Source of the DNA: Stagonosporopsis chrysanthemi
Lineage: Eukaryota > Ascomycota > Dothideomycetes > Pleosporales > Didymellaceae
DNA length: 29,399 nt
Assembly (NCBI GenBank): GCA_022560025.1
Contig: JAFISE010000283.1
Location: 1 to 29,399, forward strand
Reading direction: 5' to 3'
This document shows positions 8,801-17,500 of this stretch, one piece after another; within the stretch, counting starts at the first letter, position 1; each line of letters opens with the position of its first letter. The position numbers were made by a program, and so were the translations under genes. Under the pieces are notes generated by a model, which made no database searches, was not told the DNA's origin, and saw only the letters and a list, made by a program, of their open reading frames with translations.

Positions 8801-10527
8801 TGTTGTTCATGTTGCCGGCGTGGGCCGAGCAAGGCGGGACAACGGTCGTCGTCGTGCCGTTGGTTTCGCTGCGTGGAGACATGATGCGGCGGTGCAAGGA
8901 GCTGGGGATATCGTGTGCCGAGTGGCAGAGTCGATGCCCGCCCGACGCAGCAGCCATCGTGTTCGTAACGCCCGAGTCGGCGGTGGGAGAAGCGTTCGCG
9001 ACGTTTTTGAACCGGCTACGAGCGACGCGGCAGCTAGACCGTATCGTGATCGACGAGTGTCACATTGTGTTGAACCGTCGATACACGTTCCGCAAGCAGA
9101 TGCAACAGCTCGGCAGGCTGGCAGCAGCCGAGACGCAGATGGTGTTGTTGACAGCAACGTTGCCGCCGACCGAAGAGGACGAGCTGTATCGACGAATGCA
9201 TTACGAGCGAGGGCAGGTCAAGATGTTCCGGCAGCCGACCACAAGGACGAACGTGGCGTATCAGACCATCAAGATCAGCCGGTCCGCGAAGAAGAAGGAC
9301 GTCGAGTCGATGGTCGTCAAGACGGTGCGGCAGAAGATGCGGAAGTACAGGACAGGCAAGCTCATCGTGTACGGCAATTCGAAACCGAAGGTGAAGGCGT
9401 TGGCTGAGCAATTGGATTGTCACGCATATCACGCGGATGCCGTGGGCAAGGCGAGCATGTTGGCGGACTTCATGGCAGGCAAGCAGCGCGTGATCGTGGC
9501 AACGAGCGCGTTGGGCATGGGCGTGGACATACCGGATGTACGGTGCATCATCCACATCGACTGGCCGTTTACCATATTGGATTACGCGCAAGAGAGCGGC
9601 AGGGCAGGCCGGGACGGGCTGCGAAGCGAGGCGGTTTTGATTGTTCAGGATGGGAAACAACGCACCGACGACAGCGAGACAGAAGCCGAGCGGCAGTTGG
9701 TGAGGGAGTACGTTGAGGGTGGTGAGAGCGGGGCGGCCGGCTGCCGGAGGGAGGTGTTGGACGGGTATTTGGATGGGAGGAAGGATCGAGCAGGGTGTAG
9801 CGAGGAGGACAACGAGGAGATGTGCGACGTGTGTCGAGGGATGGACGGGCAGTTGGAGGAGCTGGTGGAGCAAGAAACAGAAGAAGAGGGCGAGACAGAG
9901 AACCACGACGGGGAAGAGATGGACGTCGTCGAAGCCGAACGAGAAGAGATGCAGCGGGTATTTCAACAGCAGGAGCAGGCGCGTCGGGGGCCGTGGCAGA
10001 CGTTGACGGAGCATCGACAGCAAGAGTTTGCCGATGTGGAGTGGGTGCGCAGGCAGTTGGCGTGGTGGGCGAATCGATGCGGGATATGCGAGGGAGCGGG
10101 CGACGCGCAGAGCGGGCACGACATACGGCAGTGTTGGAGGGCAGAAAGCAAAACAGCAAAGGAGATGGTGCAGAGGATCGACGAACTGGTTCGGTTTGAC
10201 ATGTTTTCAGGCTGTTTCCCGTGTGGTGGCGTGCCGCAGGAGATTTGCAACAGCTGGGAACCGAACGAGAAGGGGAAGTATCGAAGGGTGGAGGGAGGGA
10301 CTTGCCAGTACACCGGAGTATTGAGCGGAGGGTTAACAGGCATAGCATTCGGTTACACGGAGGCGAACGCTCGATGGCAAGCCCGATTAGCGGAGCTTGG
10401 GGTCGACGACGCAGGACCGGGCAGGATGTTAATAGAATATCTGGGGAAGAGGCAGCAACTGGACAACGTGGAGAGCAACAACTTGGCGAGGGAATTTTGT
10501 TGGATTACTCGGCTGTTAGCTGAGTAG
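5854..10527 (+). CDS. OrsD-like / YR-like protein fused to RecQ-type helicase (telomere-linked helicase type, 1557 aa)
   Basis: An intact single-exon frame. The N-terminus has a C2H2 finger at 22-42, a second C-x6-C finger at 91-116, an AT-hook-like RGRPSQ near 124, and CQRLFGSRHGSQYF as in the 872-aa protein. Residues ~690-870 match that protein's C-terminus and keep R694 (ARWPEL), K729 (YHKGY), R817 (AYRE), H861 (GHSAH) and Y870. A superfamily-2 RecQ-like helicase follows: Walker A MPTGAGKS (K981), DECH 1067-1070, LLTATLPP, then SALGMGVDIPDV and QESGRAGRDG (1246-1255). Next come a RecQ-type zinc region (CRR...C...CDVC), an acidic linker, and a Cys-rich C-terminus. Long acidic stretches lie near 365-410. 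Fungal telomere-linked RecQ helicases have this helicase type and sit next to telomeres. The predicted role is ATP-driven DNA unwinding coupled to DNA binding and possibly recombination. Confidence 0.9.
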   Translation: MSAEGVENQHFEHLAEYQVAVCRECRYAVWPDQIEGHLHKQHKKSLKSAKAVGEAVRQWASLLQYPMELEIPSNGVQAIPQLPVFDDGLLCQLEPETCQLVFRSPKTLKEHWRTTHGWSAGKKRGRPSQTRAKALQAQLQNGCKRVYCQRLFGSRHGSQYFEVRVTPDSGPQPVPTEGEAAWARVGEEMARVWADVQTKAMTTIQDGERDEANPWLERTGWLPYLINIERPDLLASIEEPNIDPEKEEEPVEAAIWGAMDGLARVSQMSVIKRTGIFVRMEAIRTEKHQTRYTPLQAYMDDKSIKERSRPWKQILMFFARTQREHRWKSPKYRFTQQQREAWEALIEQAERDAGGAEMDVADEVEEEEESEGEDEMMIDELDELDDVQDPPESDTEPDNEPEHAKLRPVEKACLDFCIALLKQTIRRKEYDCALVCALAVLGVKEDGWKDAELYPPILSSVIKITRFMVVQHALELSEPFEEEAFDDDSAYGGSDSGSSPPSQRRPKGCLEFVQQMMDRFMVRGSHSPMQWMLDLRTYGLKVHFNTTARGNVEWMGKDELLYKNLHFTMAQFRGMVHGMQAEVKRLLVEELLFCGQQTAGQVPPIPWEQLRDNPTDERPGWNFLKDHRTRMPVDGEEWLFERVGQDARVRERFIKPGTRSGIDGKEVERYMDRVIEFREKLAALVHIAEGQPARWPELGSVRHSNTVKGGHRNIFIEDGMVALATRYHKGYQVSGDVKIIHRYLPREVGELVVYYLWLVLPFQQRLEAMVWKKEVISSHLWPADPSGRKWTSDRFREILKRESRVGLKQELTIAAYREIAIGISRRFLRPSSAFRAEEGEENEEWNEENRLATIQDEQAGHSAHVAGMVYARGIMEMAGVTADRRQLFRNSSTDWHRFLGFQSAVDAAADVKKRKKAPFESEADEARIARLERLRKMDPAAQLQRMKGKRAKFRGVQKEAIEAIVAGESPVVAVMPTGAGKSMLFMLPAWAEQGGTTVVVVPLVSLRGDMMRRCKELGISCAEWQSRCPPDAAAIVFVTPESAVGEAFATFLNRLRATRQLDRIVIDECHIVLNRRYTFRKQMQQLGRLAAAETQMVLLTATLPPTEEDELYRRMHYERGQVKMFRQPTTRTNVAYQTIKISRSAKKKDVESMVVKTVRQKMRKYRTGKLIVYGNSKPKVKALAEQLDCHAYHADAVGKASMLADFMAGKQRVIVATSALGMGVDIPDVRCIIHIDWPFTILDYAQESGRAGRDGLRSEAVLIVQDGKQRTDDSETEAERQLVREYVEGGESGAAGCRREVLDGYLDGRKDRAGCSEEDNEEMCDVCRGMDGQLEELVEQETEEEGETENHDGEEMDVVEAEREEMQRVFQQQEQARRGPWQTLTEHRQQEFADVEWVRRQLAWWANRCGICEGAGDAQSGHDIRQCWRAESKTAKEMVQRIDELVRFDMFSGCFPCGGVPQEICNSWEPNEKGKYRRVEGGTCQYTGVLSGGLTGIAFGYTEANARWQARLAELGVDDAGPGRMLIEYLGKRQQLDNVESNNLAREFCWITRLLAE

Positions 10528-10613
10528 GCGCAGTGGTAGCAAGGGAAAGAATTGTCCGTTTACGATTCGTAGAAGCTGTGCAGCAGAGTTGGGTTCAGGC
10601 CGGGACGCAAGTC

Positions 10614-10628
10614 AGGGTAGGGTTAGGG
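10614..10628 (+). repeat. Interstitial telomere-like tract (AGGGTAGGGTTAGGG)
   Basis: Two to three degenerate units of the fungal telomere repeat TTAGGG, 87 nt beyond the helicase stop codon. It is short and could be chance in a G-rich region, but its position directly behind a telomere-linked-helicase-type gene is suggestive. Confidence 0.4.
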
Positions 10629-10759
10629 CTATACGCGATTTGGTTCAGCGGGCAAAAGAACACAAAAGCCCGCAAGAGGTGCCCACCAACCCGAATGGCT
10701 CCCCAAGTAATGGCCCAATCCAAGTAGAGTCCCCCAGCCCATACAGATCCCCAACCCAT

Positions 10760-10854
10760 GTAGTAAGCACCAACCCGCGTAGTCAGCATGAACCCGCGTA
10801 GTGAGCATGAACCCGCGTAGTGAGCACCAAGCCAGATAGTCAGCACCAATCCAA
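10760..10854 (+). repeat. Five 19-bp tandem repeats
   Basis: Units of about GTAGTGAGCATGAACCCGC start every 19 bases at 10760, 10779, 10798, 10817 and 10836, with a few substitutions between units. Confidence 0.85.
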
Positions 10855-11212
10855 GTAGAAGATCCCAACCCGAACAGTGTCCCAAGTAGTTCCCAAAGTG
10901 GTCCAACAACCCAAGTGGTTCCCCAGTAGTCCCCCCAGTAGTCCCCCAGCCCGAGTGGGTCCCCAAATGGTTCCCCAAGTGGTTCCACAATTGATGCGTC
11001 AAGCAATGCGCCACCCCAAGTGGTCCAGAACTGGTCCCCACCCCAAGTGGTCCGAAAGTAGGCCCCAAGCCCAAGTGGCCCAAAAGTGGTCCCCCGCCCA
11101 AGCCAAGGGAGTCCACATCAACAACCCAAAATTAGTAACAGCCGATTGTTTAAGAGAGAGCCCGCAACCCAGGAGGAGCCCACAGCCCAGGCAGAGCACC
11201 CGAAACCAAGTA

Positions 11213-11310
11213 AGTCCCCAATCCAAGCAGTCCCCCAACCCAAGTGAGTCCCCAACCCGAGTGGGTCCCCAACCCGAGTGGGTCCCCAACCCAAGTGAGC
11301 CCCCAACCCA
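11213..11310 (-). repeat. 17-bp G-rich tandem repeat, G-quadruplex-prone on minus strand
   Basis: Units of about GTCCCCAACCCGAGTGG repeat five to six times. The minus strand therefore carries regularly spaced runs GGG, GGGG, GGG, a pattern able to fold into G-quadruplexes. Looser versions of the unit extend back to about 10862. Confidence 0.75.
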
Positions 11311-11360
11311 AGCAAGCCCGTGATCCGTTCAAAGGGTCCGTAAGCCGTTCAAAGTAGCCG

Positions 11361-12420
11361 TTGGGCAGGCAGTAGGTTAGTGAGGGGGTGAGGAGGTATC
11401 AAGAGAAGAGAAATGAAGGTGTGGGGATGAAGGAGAGGGTGGGCAGGGGGGCCCGTAGACAGACCCGAACCCGTAGAACCGTAGAGGAGCGCCCAAACCC
11501 GTGGAGAAGCGCCCAAACCCGTAGAAGGCAGTAGAGGAGCCCCGAGCCGGTAGAGACGTGGGCGTGAAGGAGAGGGTGGGCGGGGGGCCCGTGGTCAAGC
11601 GCAGGGAGCGCAGCGACAGAGAGTTGAACGTAGGGAGAGAAGAGGTTGGTAGGCAAAGACAGGAAAGCAGTTGCAAGACATAGACAGAGCAAGATAAGAG
11701 CAGAGCAAGGTAAGAGCAGAGCGGAACGCAGTGGGGGCAGGGGGAGTTAGGTGCAGGCCGATTTGCGCAGACGTGGTGCACAGAAATGCAAACACAGGAA
11801 GGGAATTACAAAAGAACAGCAACCGCGCAGGTGCGCAGGGCAGATGGGCAGCAGGAAGGGTGTGCCGGATAGCATGCAGGCCGAATGGAGTCGGTAGCAA
11901 AGGGGGGTTGTAGCAGAGATGCAGTGTTGTTGGTTTTTAGCAGGGCATTAAGTGGATTTTCACAGACGTGGCGCATAGAAATTGTAAGCGTTAAGAGCGC
12001 CGAAGCCGTAGAAGAGCCAGCACGTAGTAGAGGAGCGTGCAAAGCCGTAGCAAAGCCCCAAGCCAGTAAAGAGAGCCGCAAGCCGTAAGGGGGCGCCAAG
12101 CAGGTAGGTAGACGGGTAGGTGGACAGGTAGGGGTAGGACAGCAGGCGCAAGGGTGTGAAGCCCACAGGTTGTTGAGAGGCGCGCGTAGGGCGTAGGGAA
12201 GCAGGCAAGACGCAGTTGCAGTTAGTAGAAGCCAGGCGAATAGGCAGGAAAGGCCCGTAAGAAGGTATAAAGAGAGAAGAAGGAGTAGGGGCGGGCCCGT
12301 GGTAGAGGGCGAGGAGCAAAAACAGAAAGCAGCAGGTGTAGAGAAGAGAGGTAGGCAAGGGGACCGCAGTTACGCCCGGAGAGCAGAGCAAAAGTAAGAG
12401 TTTAAGATAGAGAAGAGGCA
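11361..12420. repeat. GC-rich, degenerate subtelomere-like intergenic DNA
   Basis: No credible gene. It contains a 27-29-bp direct repeat (11429-11457 and 11566-11592, differing by a small indel) and several reiterated phrases such as CGTAGAGGAGC, CCCAAACCCGT and ACGTGGYGCAYAGAAAT (11769 and 11965). Open frames on the minus strand are low-complexity Ser/Leu/Pro and follow from the strong strand bias. Confidence 0.6.
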
Positions 12421-12439
12421 ATAGAGAGAAAAGAAGAGA

Positions 12440-12590
12440 GAAGAGAGGAAGAGAGAGACAGAGGAAGAGAGGAAGAGAGAGACAGAGGAAGAGAGGAAGA
12501 GAGGAAGAGAGAGACAGAGGAAGAGAGGAAGAGAGAGACAGAGGAAGAGAGGAAGAGAGAGACAGAGGAAGAGAGAGAGAAGAGAAGGGA
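12440..12590 (+). repeat. 24-bp polypurine minisatellite
   Basis: The plus strand is nearly pure G/A. The only cytosines, in GACAG, fall at 12459, 12483, 12515, 12539 and 12563: spacing 24, 32, 24, 24. The longer step holds one additional 8-bp subunit (GAGGAAGA). Such mirror-like purine tracts can form triplex DNA. Confidence 0.85.
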
Positions 12591-12599
12591 AACAGAAGT

Positions 12600-13135
12600 A
12601 AGAGAAAAGAAGATAATAGCAACATTAAAGGAAAGAGAAGTAGTAAGAGAACAAAGTAAATTATTAAGAAGTAAACAAGATAGTTAGTAGAAGAATAGGA
12701 TAAAGGATTTAAAGAAAGAGAATTAGAAAGAAGGTAAAGAAAGGAAGTAGAAGTAGTAGATAGAGAATAGATAAGAAGAAGATATAGAAGTAAAGAGGTA
12801 TAAAGTAGGATATAGGATAGAGAGCAAGTAAAGGATTTAAAAGAAAAAGAGGAGTAGAAGAAATATAAAAAGAAAGGAGAAGGAAAGAAGAAGAAAAGTA
12901 GAGGGAAAGAAGAAGAAAGGTAGAAGGGAAGTAGAAGAATAATTAAAGAGGGAAGTTTAGGAAGAAAAATAAAAGATAAGAATAAAGAATAATTATAAGG
13001 AGAAGATTAGAAAAGTAAGTAGATAAGTAGAAATATATAAGTAATTAAGTAGTAGAAGATAGTTAAAAGTAGAAAGTAGTAAAGAAAGAAAAAAGAAAAG
13101 AAAAAAAAGAGAAGAAAAGAGAAAAGTAAGAGAGG
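12600..13135 (+). repeat. C-depleted purine-rich tract, RIP-like
   Basis: Continues the purine bias of the minisatellite but with T in place of C. From 12826 to 13138 there is not one C on the plus strand, and I see no TG before 13136. No gene. Confidence 0.7.
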
Positions 13136-13339
13136 TGTCAGATGTGGCACGATTGGGCAGATTGATGTAGTGTGATAATATTGATGATTCTGATGATCTT
13201 GTTGTTGTTTTCTGTAGGCTGCAGCACTCTGCTGCAGGCTGCCTTATGTTGTGGGTTCGGCTAGCTTTAGTGTGCCAAGCTATGGGGTCCCTGCTCGATT
13301 GTACAGATCCGTCCTCACAATAGCTCGTTATATCTGACA
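13136..13339. mobile_element. Solo LTR, 204 bp, related to the Copia LTR at 17501
   Basis: Bounded by perfect 8-bp inverted termini, TGTCAGAT at the left and ATCTGACA at the right. The first 11 bases and a GGGTTCGG block match the LTR at 17501. No internal retrotransposon sequence adjoins it. Flanking 5-mers (AGAGG, TAGGC) are not an exact target duplication, so the insertion is old or rearranged. Confidence 0.6.
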
Positions 13340-13491
13340 TAGGCACTAAGCTAAAGTACTTATACACAACTAAGTTACTTACTTTACAAAGACTAAGTTT
13401 CTTCTATACTTTAAAGCAGCTTATAATATAGTATTTACTTTTAGTAATATCTAAAGAAAGTTCTAAGGTACTAGATTAGTTTTATTTAACC
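13340..13491. other. AT-rich, TpA-rich DNA, no feature
   Basis: No coding potential. It resembles other RIP-altered stretches in the window. Confidence 0.5.
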
Positions 13492-13769
13492 TGTAAGAAC
13501 AAGCCTAGTTCCTCAAGCCCACCTTACACCACCCGACAACTACCCGACTCAGATCCGTCTTCCAACTGCTCCTCGGTACAGTCTTCCCCGAGCTTCCAGG
13601 TATAAGAAGGGAAGTCTCTACAGAGTTCAGATAGATAGTTTTGAAGTATCCTTTCGTACAAGACCTATAGGAATAGAGATCTAGTCCTGCAGTTTATCCC
13701 AGTGCTCCCATACACCTCGCAGCGGATACCTATGCGATTCGGACCCCTCTAGCATCCTGTGTCGTTACA
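13492..13769. mobile_element. Possible solo LTR, 278 bp
   Basis: Begins TGTAAGAACA and ends GTGTCGTTACA, giving 5-bp inverted termini TGTAA/TTACA typical of fungal Gypsy-type LTRs. Its internal base composition is normal while both flanks are AT-rich, which supports a discrete insertion. No matching target duplication (TAACC versus ATATA) and no second copy in the window, so the call is tentative. Confidence 0.45.
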
Positions 13770-14246
13770 ATATAAGCTGTAGTAGTAGTACTATAGTATA
13801 GTAAAGTTAGAGGTTGTAGAAGTGTACACTCTAATTAAGAAAGGCAGCGCACTACTAGGCACTAGGCCCAAGTAGAAATTCTAGTAAGCGCAGCTTTCTA
13901 CTTTCTGCAGCTACTTCTAGCAGCTAGTAAAGGCGCACATAGCTTCTGTAGGCACGCAGCTATACTGTAGAGACTTTACTGTGCACTCTAGTAGTATGCT
14001 AACTTTAATATTTCTTACTGCAAAGGCTTATATAGTAACACCTAAGATACATGCGCAAATGCAAGCAGGGCTGCACCGATTTGTGAGCGAATCAGCGTTG
14101 TAGCGACTTGACTGGCGTGCTGTTAGCGTGGTAGATGGCCTCTGCGCGAAAACGCGTCCGAACGCGCTGTTGAGTCGCACCTGAATCCTTACGCGAATCG
14201 ACTTGGTGAATCGCGCTCCTACTCTTGGTTTCTGTTCCTACCACAG
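13770..14246. other. Non-coding region upstream of copy C
   Basis: AT-rich, TAG/CTA-rich until about 14040, then normal composition with several CGCG-containing words up to the MDLF start codon at 14247. It does not match the leader shared by copies A and D, so copy C belongs to another subfamily or has lost that leader. Presumably includes the copy C promoter. Confidence 0.5.
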
Positions 14247-15792
14247 ATGGATTTGTTCACATTTTACCCGCAATATCAAGCGCTAGTGTGCAAGCCCTGC
14301 GGCTATGCTGTTGCGCCCTCCTGCCTAGCAAGTCATATAAGTACCAAGCATCCCAATGATGCGTGCCGCGACGCTGGCCTGCCTTTCTCTCGGCCCAAGA
14401 AGCCAGCCGCTAGACTCGCAAAGCGTCTCCAAGAGAAGTTCGATATCCTCGACCCTGCAGTAGACAAGATTCCTGTGCCACTGCCAACTGAAGCACCCGT
14501 CCCGGCTTTGAAACTGTATTGTGGCTACAAGTGCACTCGATGTGGTTATGTGCTACCAAAGGGTAAACGGGCCCAGGGATCTATGGCGAAGCACTTCAAT
14601 CAGCACCGACTTATCCCGCGCAAACCAGGTCGGCAGCCCAAAGTAGCAGACATACCAGAAGAGGACAAAGGGCCGATGTTTGTGGAGTCGCACTGCCAGC
14701 GATTTTTCGTCCAGGGCTGTCAAAGTTCGTTCTTTGTTGTCCACGTCGCCTCAGAAGTTCAGAAAATAAGAACCCAACCACTAGCGCAACACGCCGACCT
14801 TGTTCGAGCCATCTTGAACGAACAACTGCGCGCCGGTCAGCTCGAGCAGCAGGCCGCAGGCCAAACTTACAGCAACTCATTCGCTAAGACGGAGGTCTCT
14901 CCTTGGCTTGAGATGACGAGATGGCCTCGCTATTTCGATGGACTAAATATGACTCAGGTCGTCCCGCTGGCGTACGGCCCTAATCCGATCACTGAACGAG
15001 CTTTAGTCGTTGTTGGGGACTGTTTCGACCGAATTATCGAGCAAGCGTATCGATCTATCTGCGAGGATAGGATCAGCGTATTCGATCAAGCCAAGATCAA
15101 CAGCTTTATGGGCGATCGGTCAGCCAAACAAGAGCGCATGATCATGGTGAAGCTTCAGAAAGGAACGTTCCGAGCTTACAAAGATCTGTGGAAACGTCTC
15201 TTGTGCTTCGTCTATCGGACTAGTCTACCAAGCCAAACGATACCGCTCCTCCATCAGTTTACCCATGATCAGCTTTGCCAGCTAGACCGGACCATGGTAC
15301 TTGCCAAAGAGTTCCTGTCTTTGAAAGACCTGGAAGGGGCGGGCATGTGGAGCAAAGAAGAAGAGCGCCAGGTCACCGCAGAGGTGGATCAAGCCTGCTT
15401 GCAACTCTGCATTTCTCTTCTCGACCATACTCTGCGTGGAGATCACTTTGAGAGTGTAGTTCTTAGCTTCCTTGCTGTGTTGGGAATAAACGAGAAACCA
15501 GGAGAGGTGTTTCGTAGTCCCTTGAGCTATTCGCCCGATCTGTCTAAATTCATTAAGATGGCTCAGATGCTTGTCGTGCAGAGGGCAGCCACAGGTGCGG
15601 AGCAAGGCGAAGCAGAACATCCGTCAGACATCCTGGACGATATGAGGGAGCGTTTTATGGTACGGGGCACCCGGACTGCTTTCGATTGGGCCTATCGTCT
15701 CCGTTCGCACGCAAAGAAGGTAGTCAGCAACACAACTAGTCTCGGCTACATGATGTGGTCAGAGGATGCGCAAACAGTGACGTACCGCGACA
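14247..15792 (+). pseudogene. OrsD-like / YR family gene, copy C, truncated by insertion of copy D
   Basis: The frame starts with MDLFTFYPQY and is clean for 515 codons. It has C2H2 fingers at C15, C18, H30, H35 and at C96, C99, H116, H120, then CQRFF...SSFFVV, SPWLEMTRWPRYF and RERFMVRGTRTAFDW, all matching the 872-aa protein in order. Similarity ends after VTYRD at 15792. The remaining 31 codons to the stop at 15885-15887 translate the leader of copy D and are not family sequence. The recombinase-like C-terminal third, which holds all five key residues in copy A, is missing and does not reappear in the window. Composition is normal, without RIP-type stops, so truncation by insertion is the main damage. 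A shortened zinc-finger protein could still be made. Confidence 0.75.
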
Positions 15793-17500
15793 CTAGAGCT
15801 ACATGGCCAAATCAACTCAGCCCTCATTCCAGTTTCTCGAGCGCTCATTCGCTCGCTTGCGCGAAGCTGTCCCCGTGCGAACGTTGACGCTTCACCTCAC
15901 CAAAACTCTACGCAGCTGCAGCAGGGTGTGAGACCTACTGCGTACAATCTAGCACAGACAGACTTCTCGCAGTTGCAGAGGTAGTCTTAGTCTGCAAACT
16001 ATGCAATCATGCGCGCAACGGTGTTAGACTTTTGCTAAGACAATGCCCACAGCTTCTGATTATGCCTGCCGCGCGGTTTCTTCCTTTGTAGCACGGACGC
16101 ATAGGGGGAATTGCAACCAGCCACGTCTTTTTATCTCAGTGTTTATCAGCTCTAAAAGCCTGCAAAGTTGCACGGTTGCTGCCACAAGACAGACAAACAC
16201 ATTAAGTCTACTTTACGCGTTGCTATGGATCTTTTTCATTACCTTGCAGATTACCAAACATAGATATGTATCCCATGCAGCGTGGGCGTCAAGCCTCTGC
16301 ATTACCTAACACATCTTACAAAGTGGCATGCTAATAATTCAGAAGTCAAGGCGTCAAAAAAAGCAAGGCTGCTGCTTGTTAAAGAGCTCATGCTCAAAAG
16401 CCCAACCAACCCTGATTTACCAGAGTTCCAACTTCCTCAACCAGGATGGCTCGCTTTACCGCACCTCCCAATACACGAAGGCTGGTCTTGCTTGACGTGC
16501 AACTACACTTGCTTAGCAACACGCACCATAGAGAGATATCACCAGAGTCAGCACGCGGAGCACAGAAGGCCTCCAGGTCGCCGAACCAAGGTCGAAGCAA
16601 TGATTGAACCTAATTGGAAGAAGGTGTTGTGCCAGCGTCTCTTTGTGCAAGGCTGCAAAAGTCAATACTTTGCAGTTGTTTCGCCGGCTGAAGCCAGGGA
16701 GGAAGAAGAAACACTACGACGACAGGCAATGGCCGCGAAGCTACCTGAGGCAGAGTACATACGCGCTCAGATTGACGAGGCGCTAGAGCAGGGAGACCAG
16801 GAAACAAGAGCTTTTGAAGACAGGATTCTAGACAACACTGCGCCAACTAAGGTCTTACTGTGGCTAGAAATGACGCGCTGGCCGAAGTATCTTCACGGAC
16901 ACTCGTTTATTGAGGTCGCCCGCCTCACAAGCCCTGCCAACCTAGCATCAGAGCCTCTCCTTGTTGAGTTCTTAGATAGCTTGGACTGCGTCGTTAAGCA
17001 GGCGCATGCTTCTATACAGGACGATAAGGTCAACGTCTTTGATTAAGCGCGCATTAACAGTTTCATCCAGCGCAGGCGAGCGTTTGACCGGCTGCTGATG
17101 ATTAGACTGCGCGACTTGACGTACCAAAGTTACAAGCAAGTCTTTAAAAGGCTGATCTGTTTTGTATACTGCACTATGCAGCCTAAGAATTCTATCGAGC
17201 TAGCCTACTGTCTGACTGCTTGCTAGTTAGGACACCTTAATAAGATAATATCTATTAGCAAAGAGCTTATAGGGCTGAAGCAAAGTCGACAGAAAAGAGA
17301 TAGTAATAAGAATAGCCCTAACGCTGTGCAACAATTATTAGAAGACAGGCTTAACTAAGCTTGTCTTTACTTCTACATCTCTATACTTAACTACATGCTT
17401 AAAGGGGACCTTTTTAAGAGTATAGCAATAGAGTTTCTTACTATATTAAGAGTAGATCTTAAGAAAAAAATCTTTTAAGACGTATCTTTCTTTACATTAT
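15793..17500 (+). mobile_element. Proposed Crypton-like YR element, copy D (3' truncated)
   Basis: The left end begins with CTAGAGCTACATGGCCA exactly as in copy A, followed by a homologous 432-bp leader and a decayed gene. The right part is lost at 17500, where the Copia LTR begins. Copy D sits inside the reading frame of copy C, at a point where copy A codes for the family tripeptide LEL (CTTGAGTTG), so the target may have been a CTAGAGCTA-like coding site. Confidence 0.55.
16225..17500 (+). pseudogene. OrsD-like / YR family gene, copy D, RIP-damaged and truncated
   Basis: Starts MDLFHYLADYQT and then hits TAG at 16261, where copy A has TGG (Trp), a G-to-A change. After that it is open to 17046, closely following copy A through both zinc fingers and CQRLFVQGCKSQYF. 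It stops again at TAA where copy A has CAG, a C-to-T change with a second substitution, and carries further stops near 17224 and 17356. Cytosine-to-thymine and guanine-to-adenine differences from copy A grow towards the 3' end. It breaks off at 17500 in a segment matching copy A residues around 425-430, so the recombinase-like domain is gone. Not functional. Confidence 0.8.

Larger units (their letters stand above)
10528..11360. repeat. Subtelomere-like C-rich satellite block after the helicase
   Basis: Degenerate short tandem repeats built on CCCAACCC and AAGTGGTCCCC. It holds the telomere-like tract at 10614-10628, a 19-bp array at 10760-10854 and a 17-bp array at 11213-11310. Long open frames on both strands here encode only Gly/Leu/Trp or Pro/Ser repeats and are by-products of the repeats. 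No gene is supported. Confidence 0.7.

Noticed and set aside
5960..10350. Long minus-strand frames (up to 361 codons) opposite the helicase
   Set aside because: Shadow frames. The helicase frame carries all motifs.
10595..11332. Several overlapping open frames of 65-173 codons on both strands
   Set aside because: They encode only repeats of the satellite (Gly-Leu-Trp or Pro-Ser) and exist because the repeats lack stops.
11377..12625. Minus-strand open frames of up to 221 codons rich in Leu/Ser/Pro
   Set aside because: They are complements of purine-rich satellites and have no domain or codon character of a gene.
14085..14220. CGCGAA-rich words resembling Fot/pogo terminal repeats
   Set aside because: No ordered inverted or tandem arrangement and no transposase nearby; may simply be the promoter of copy C.
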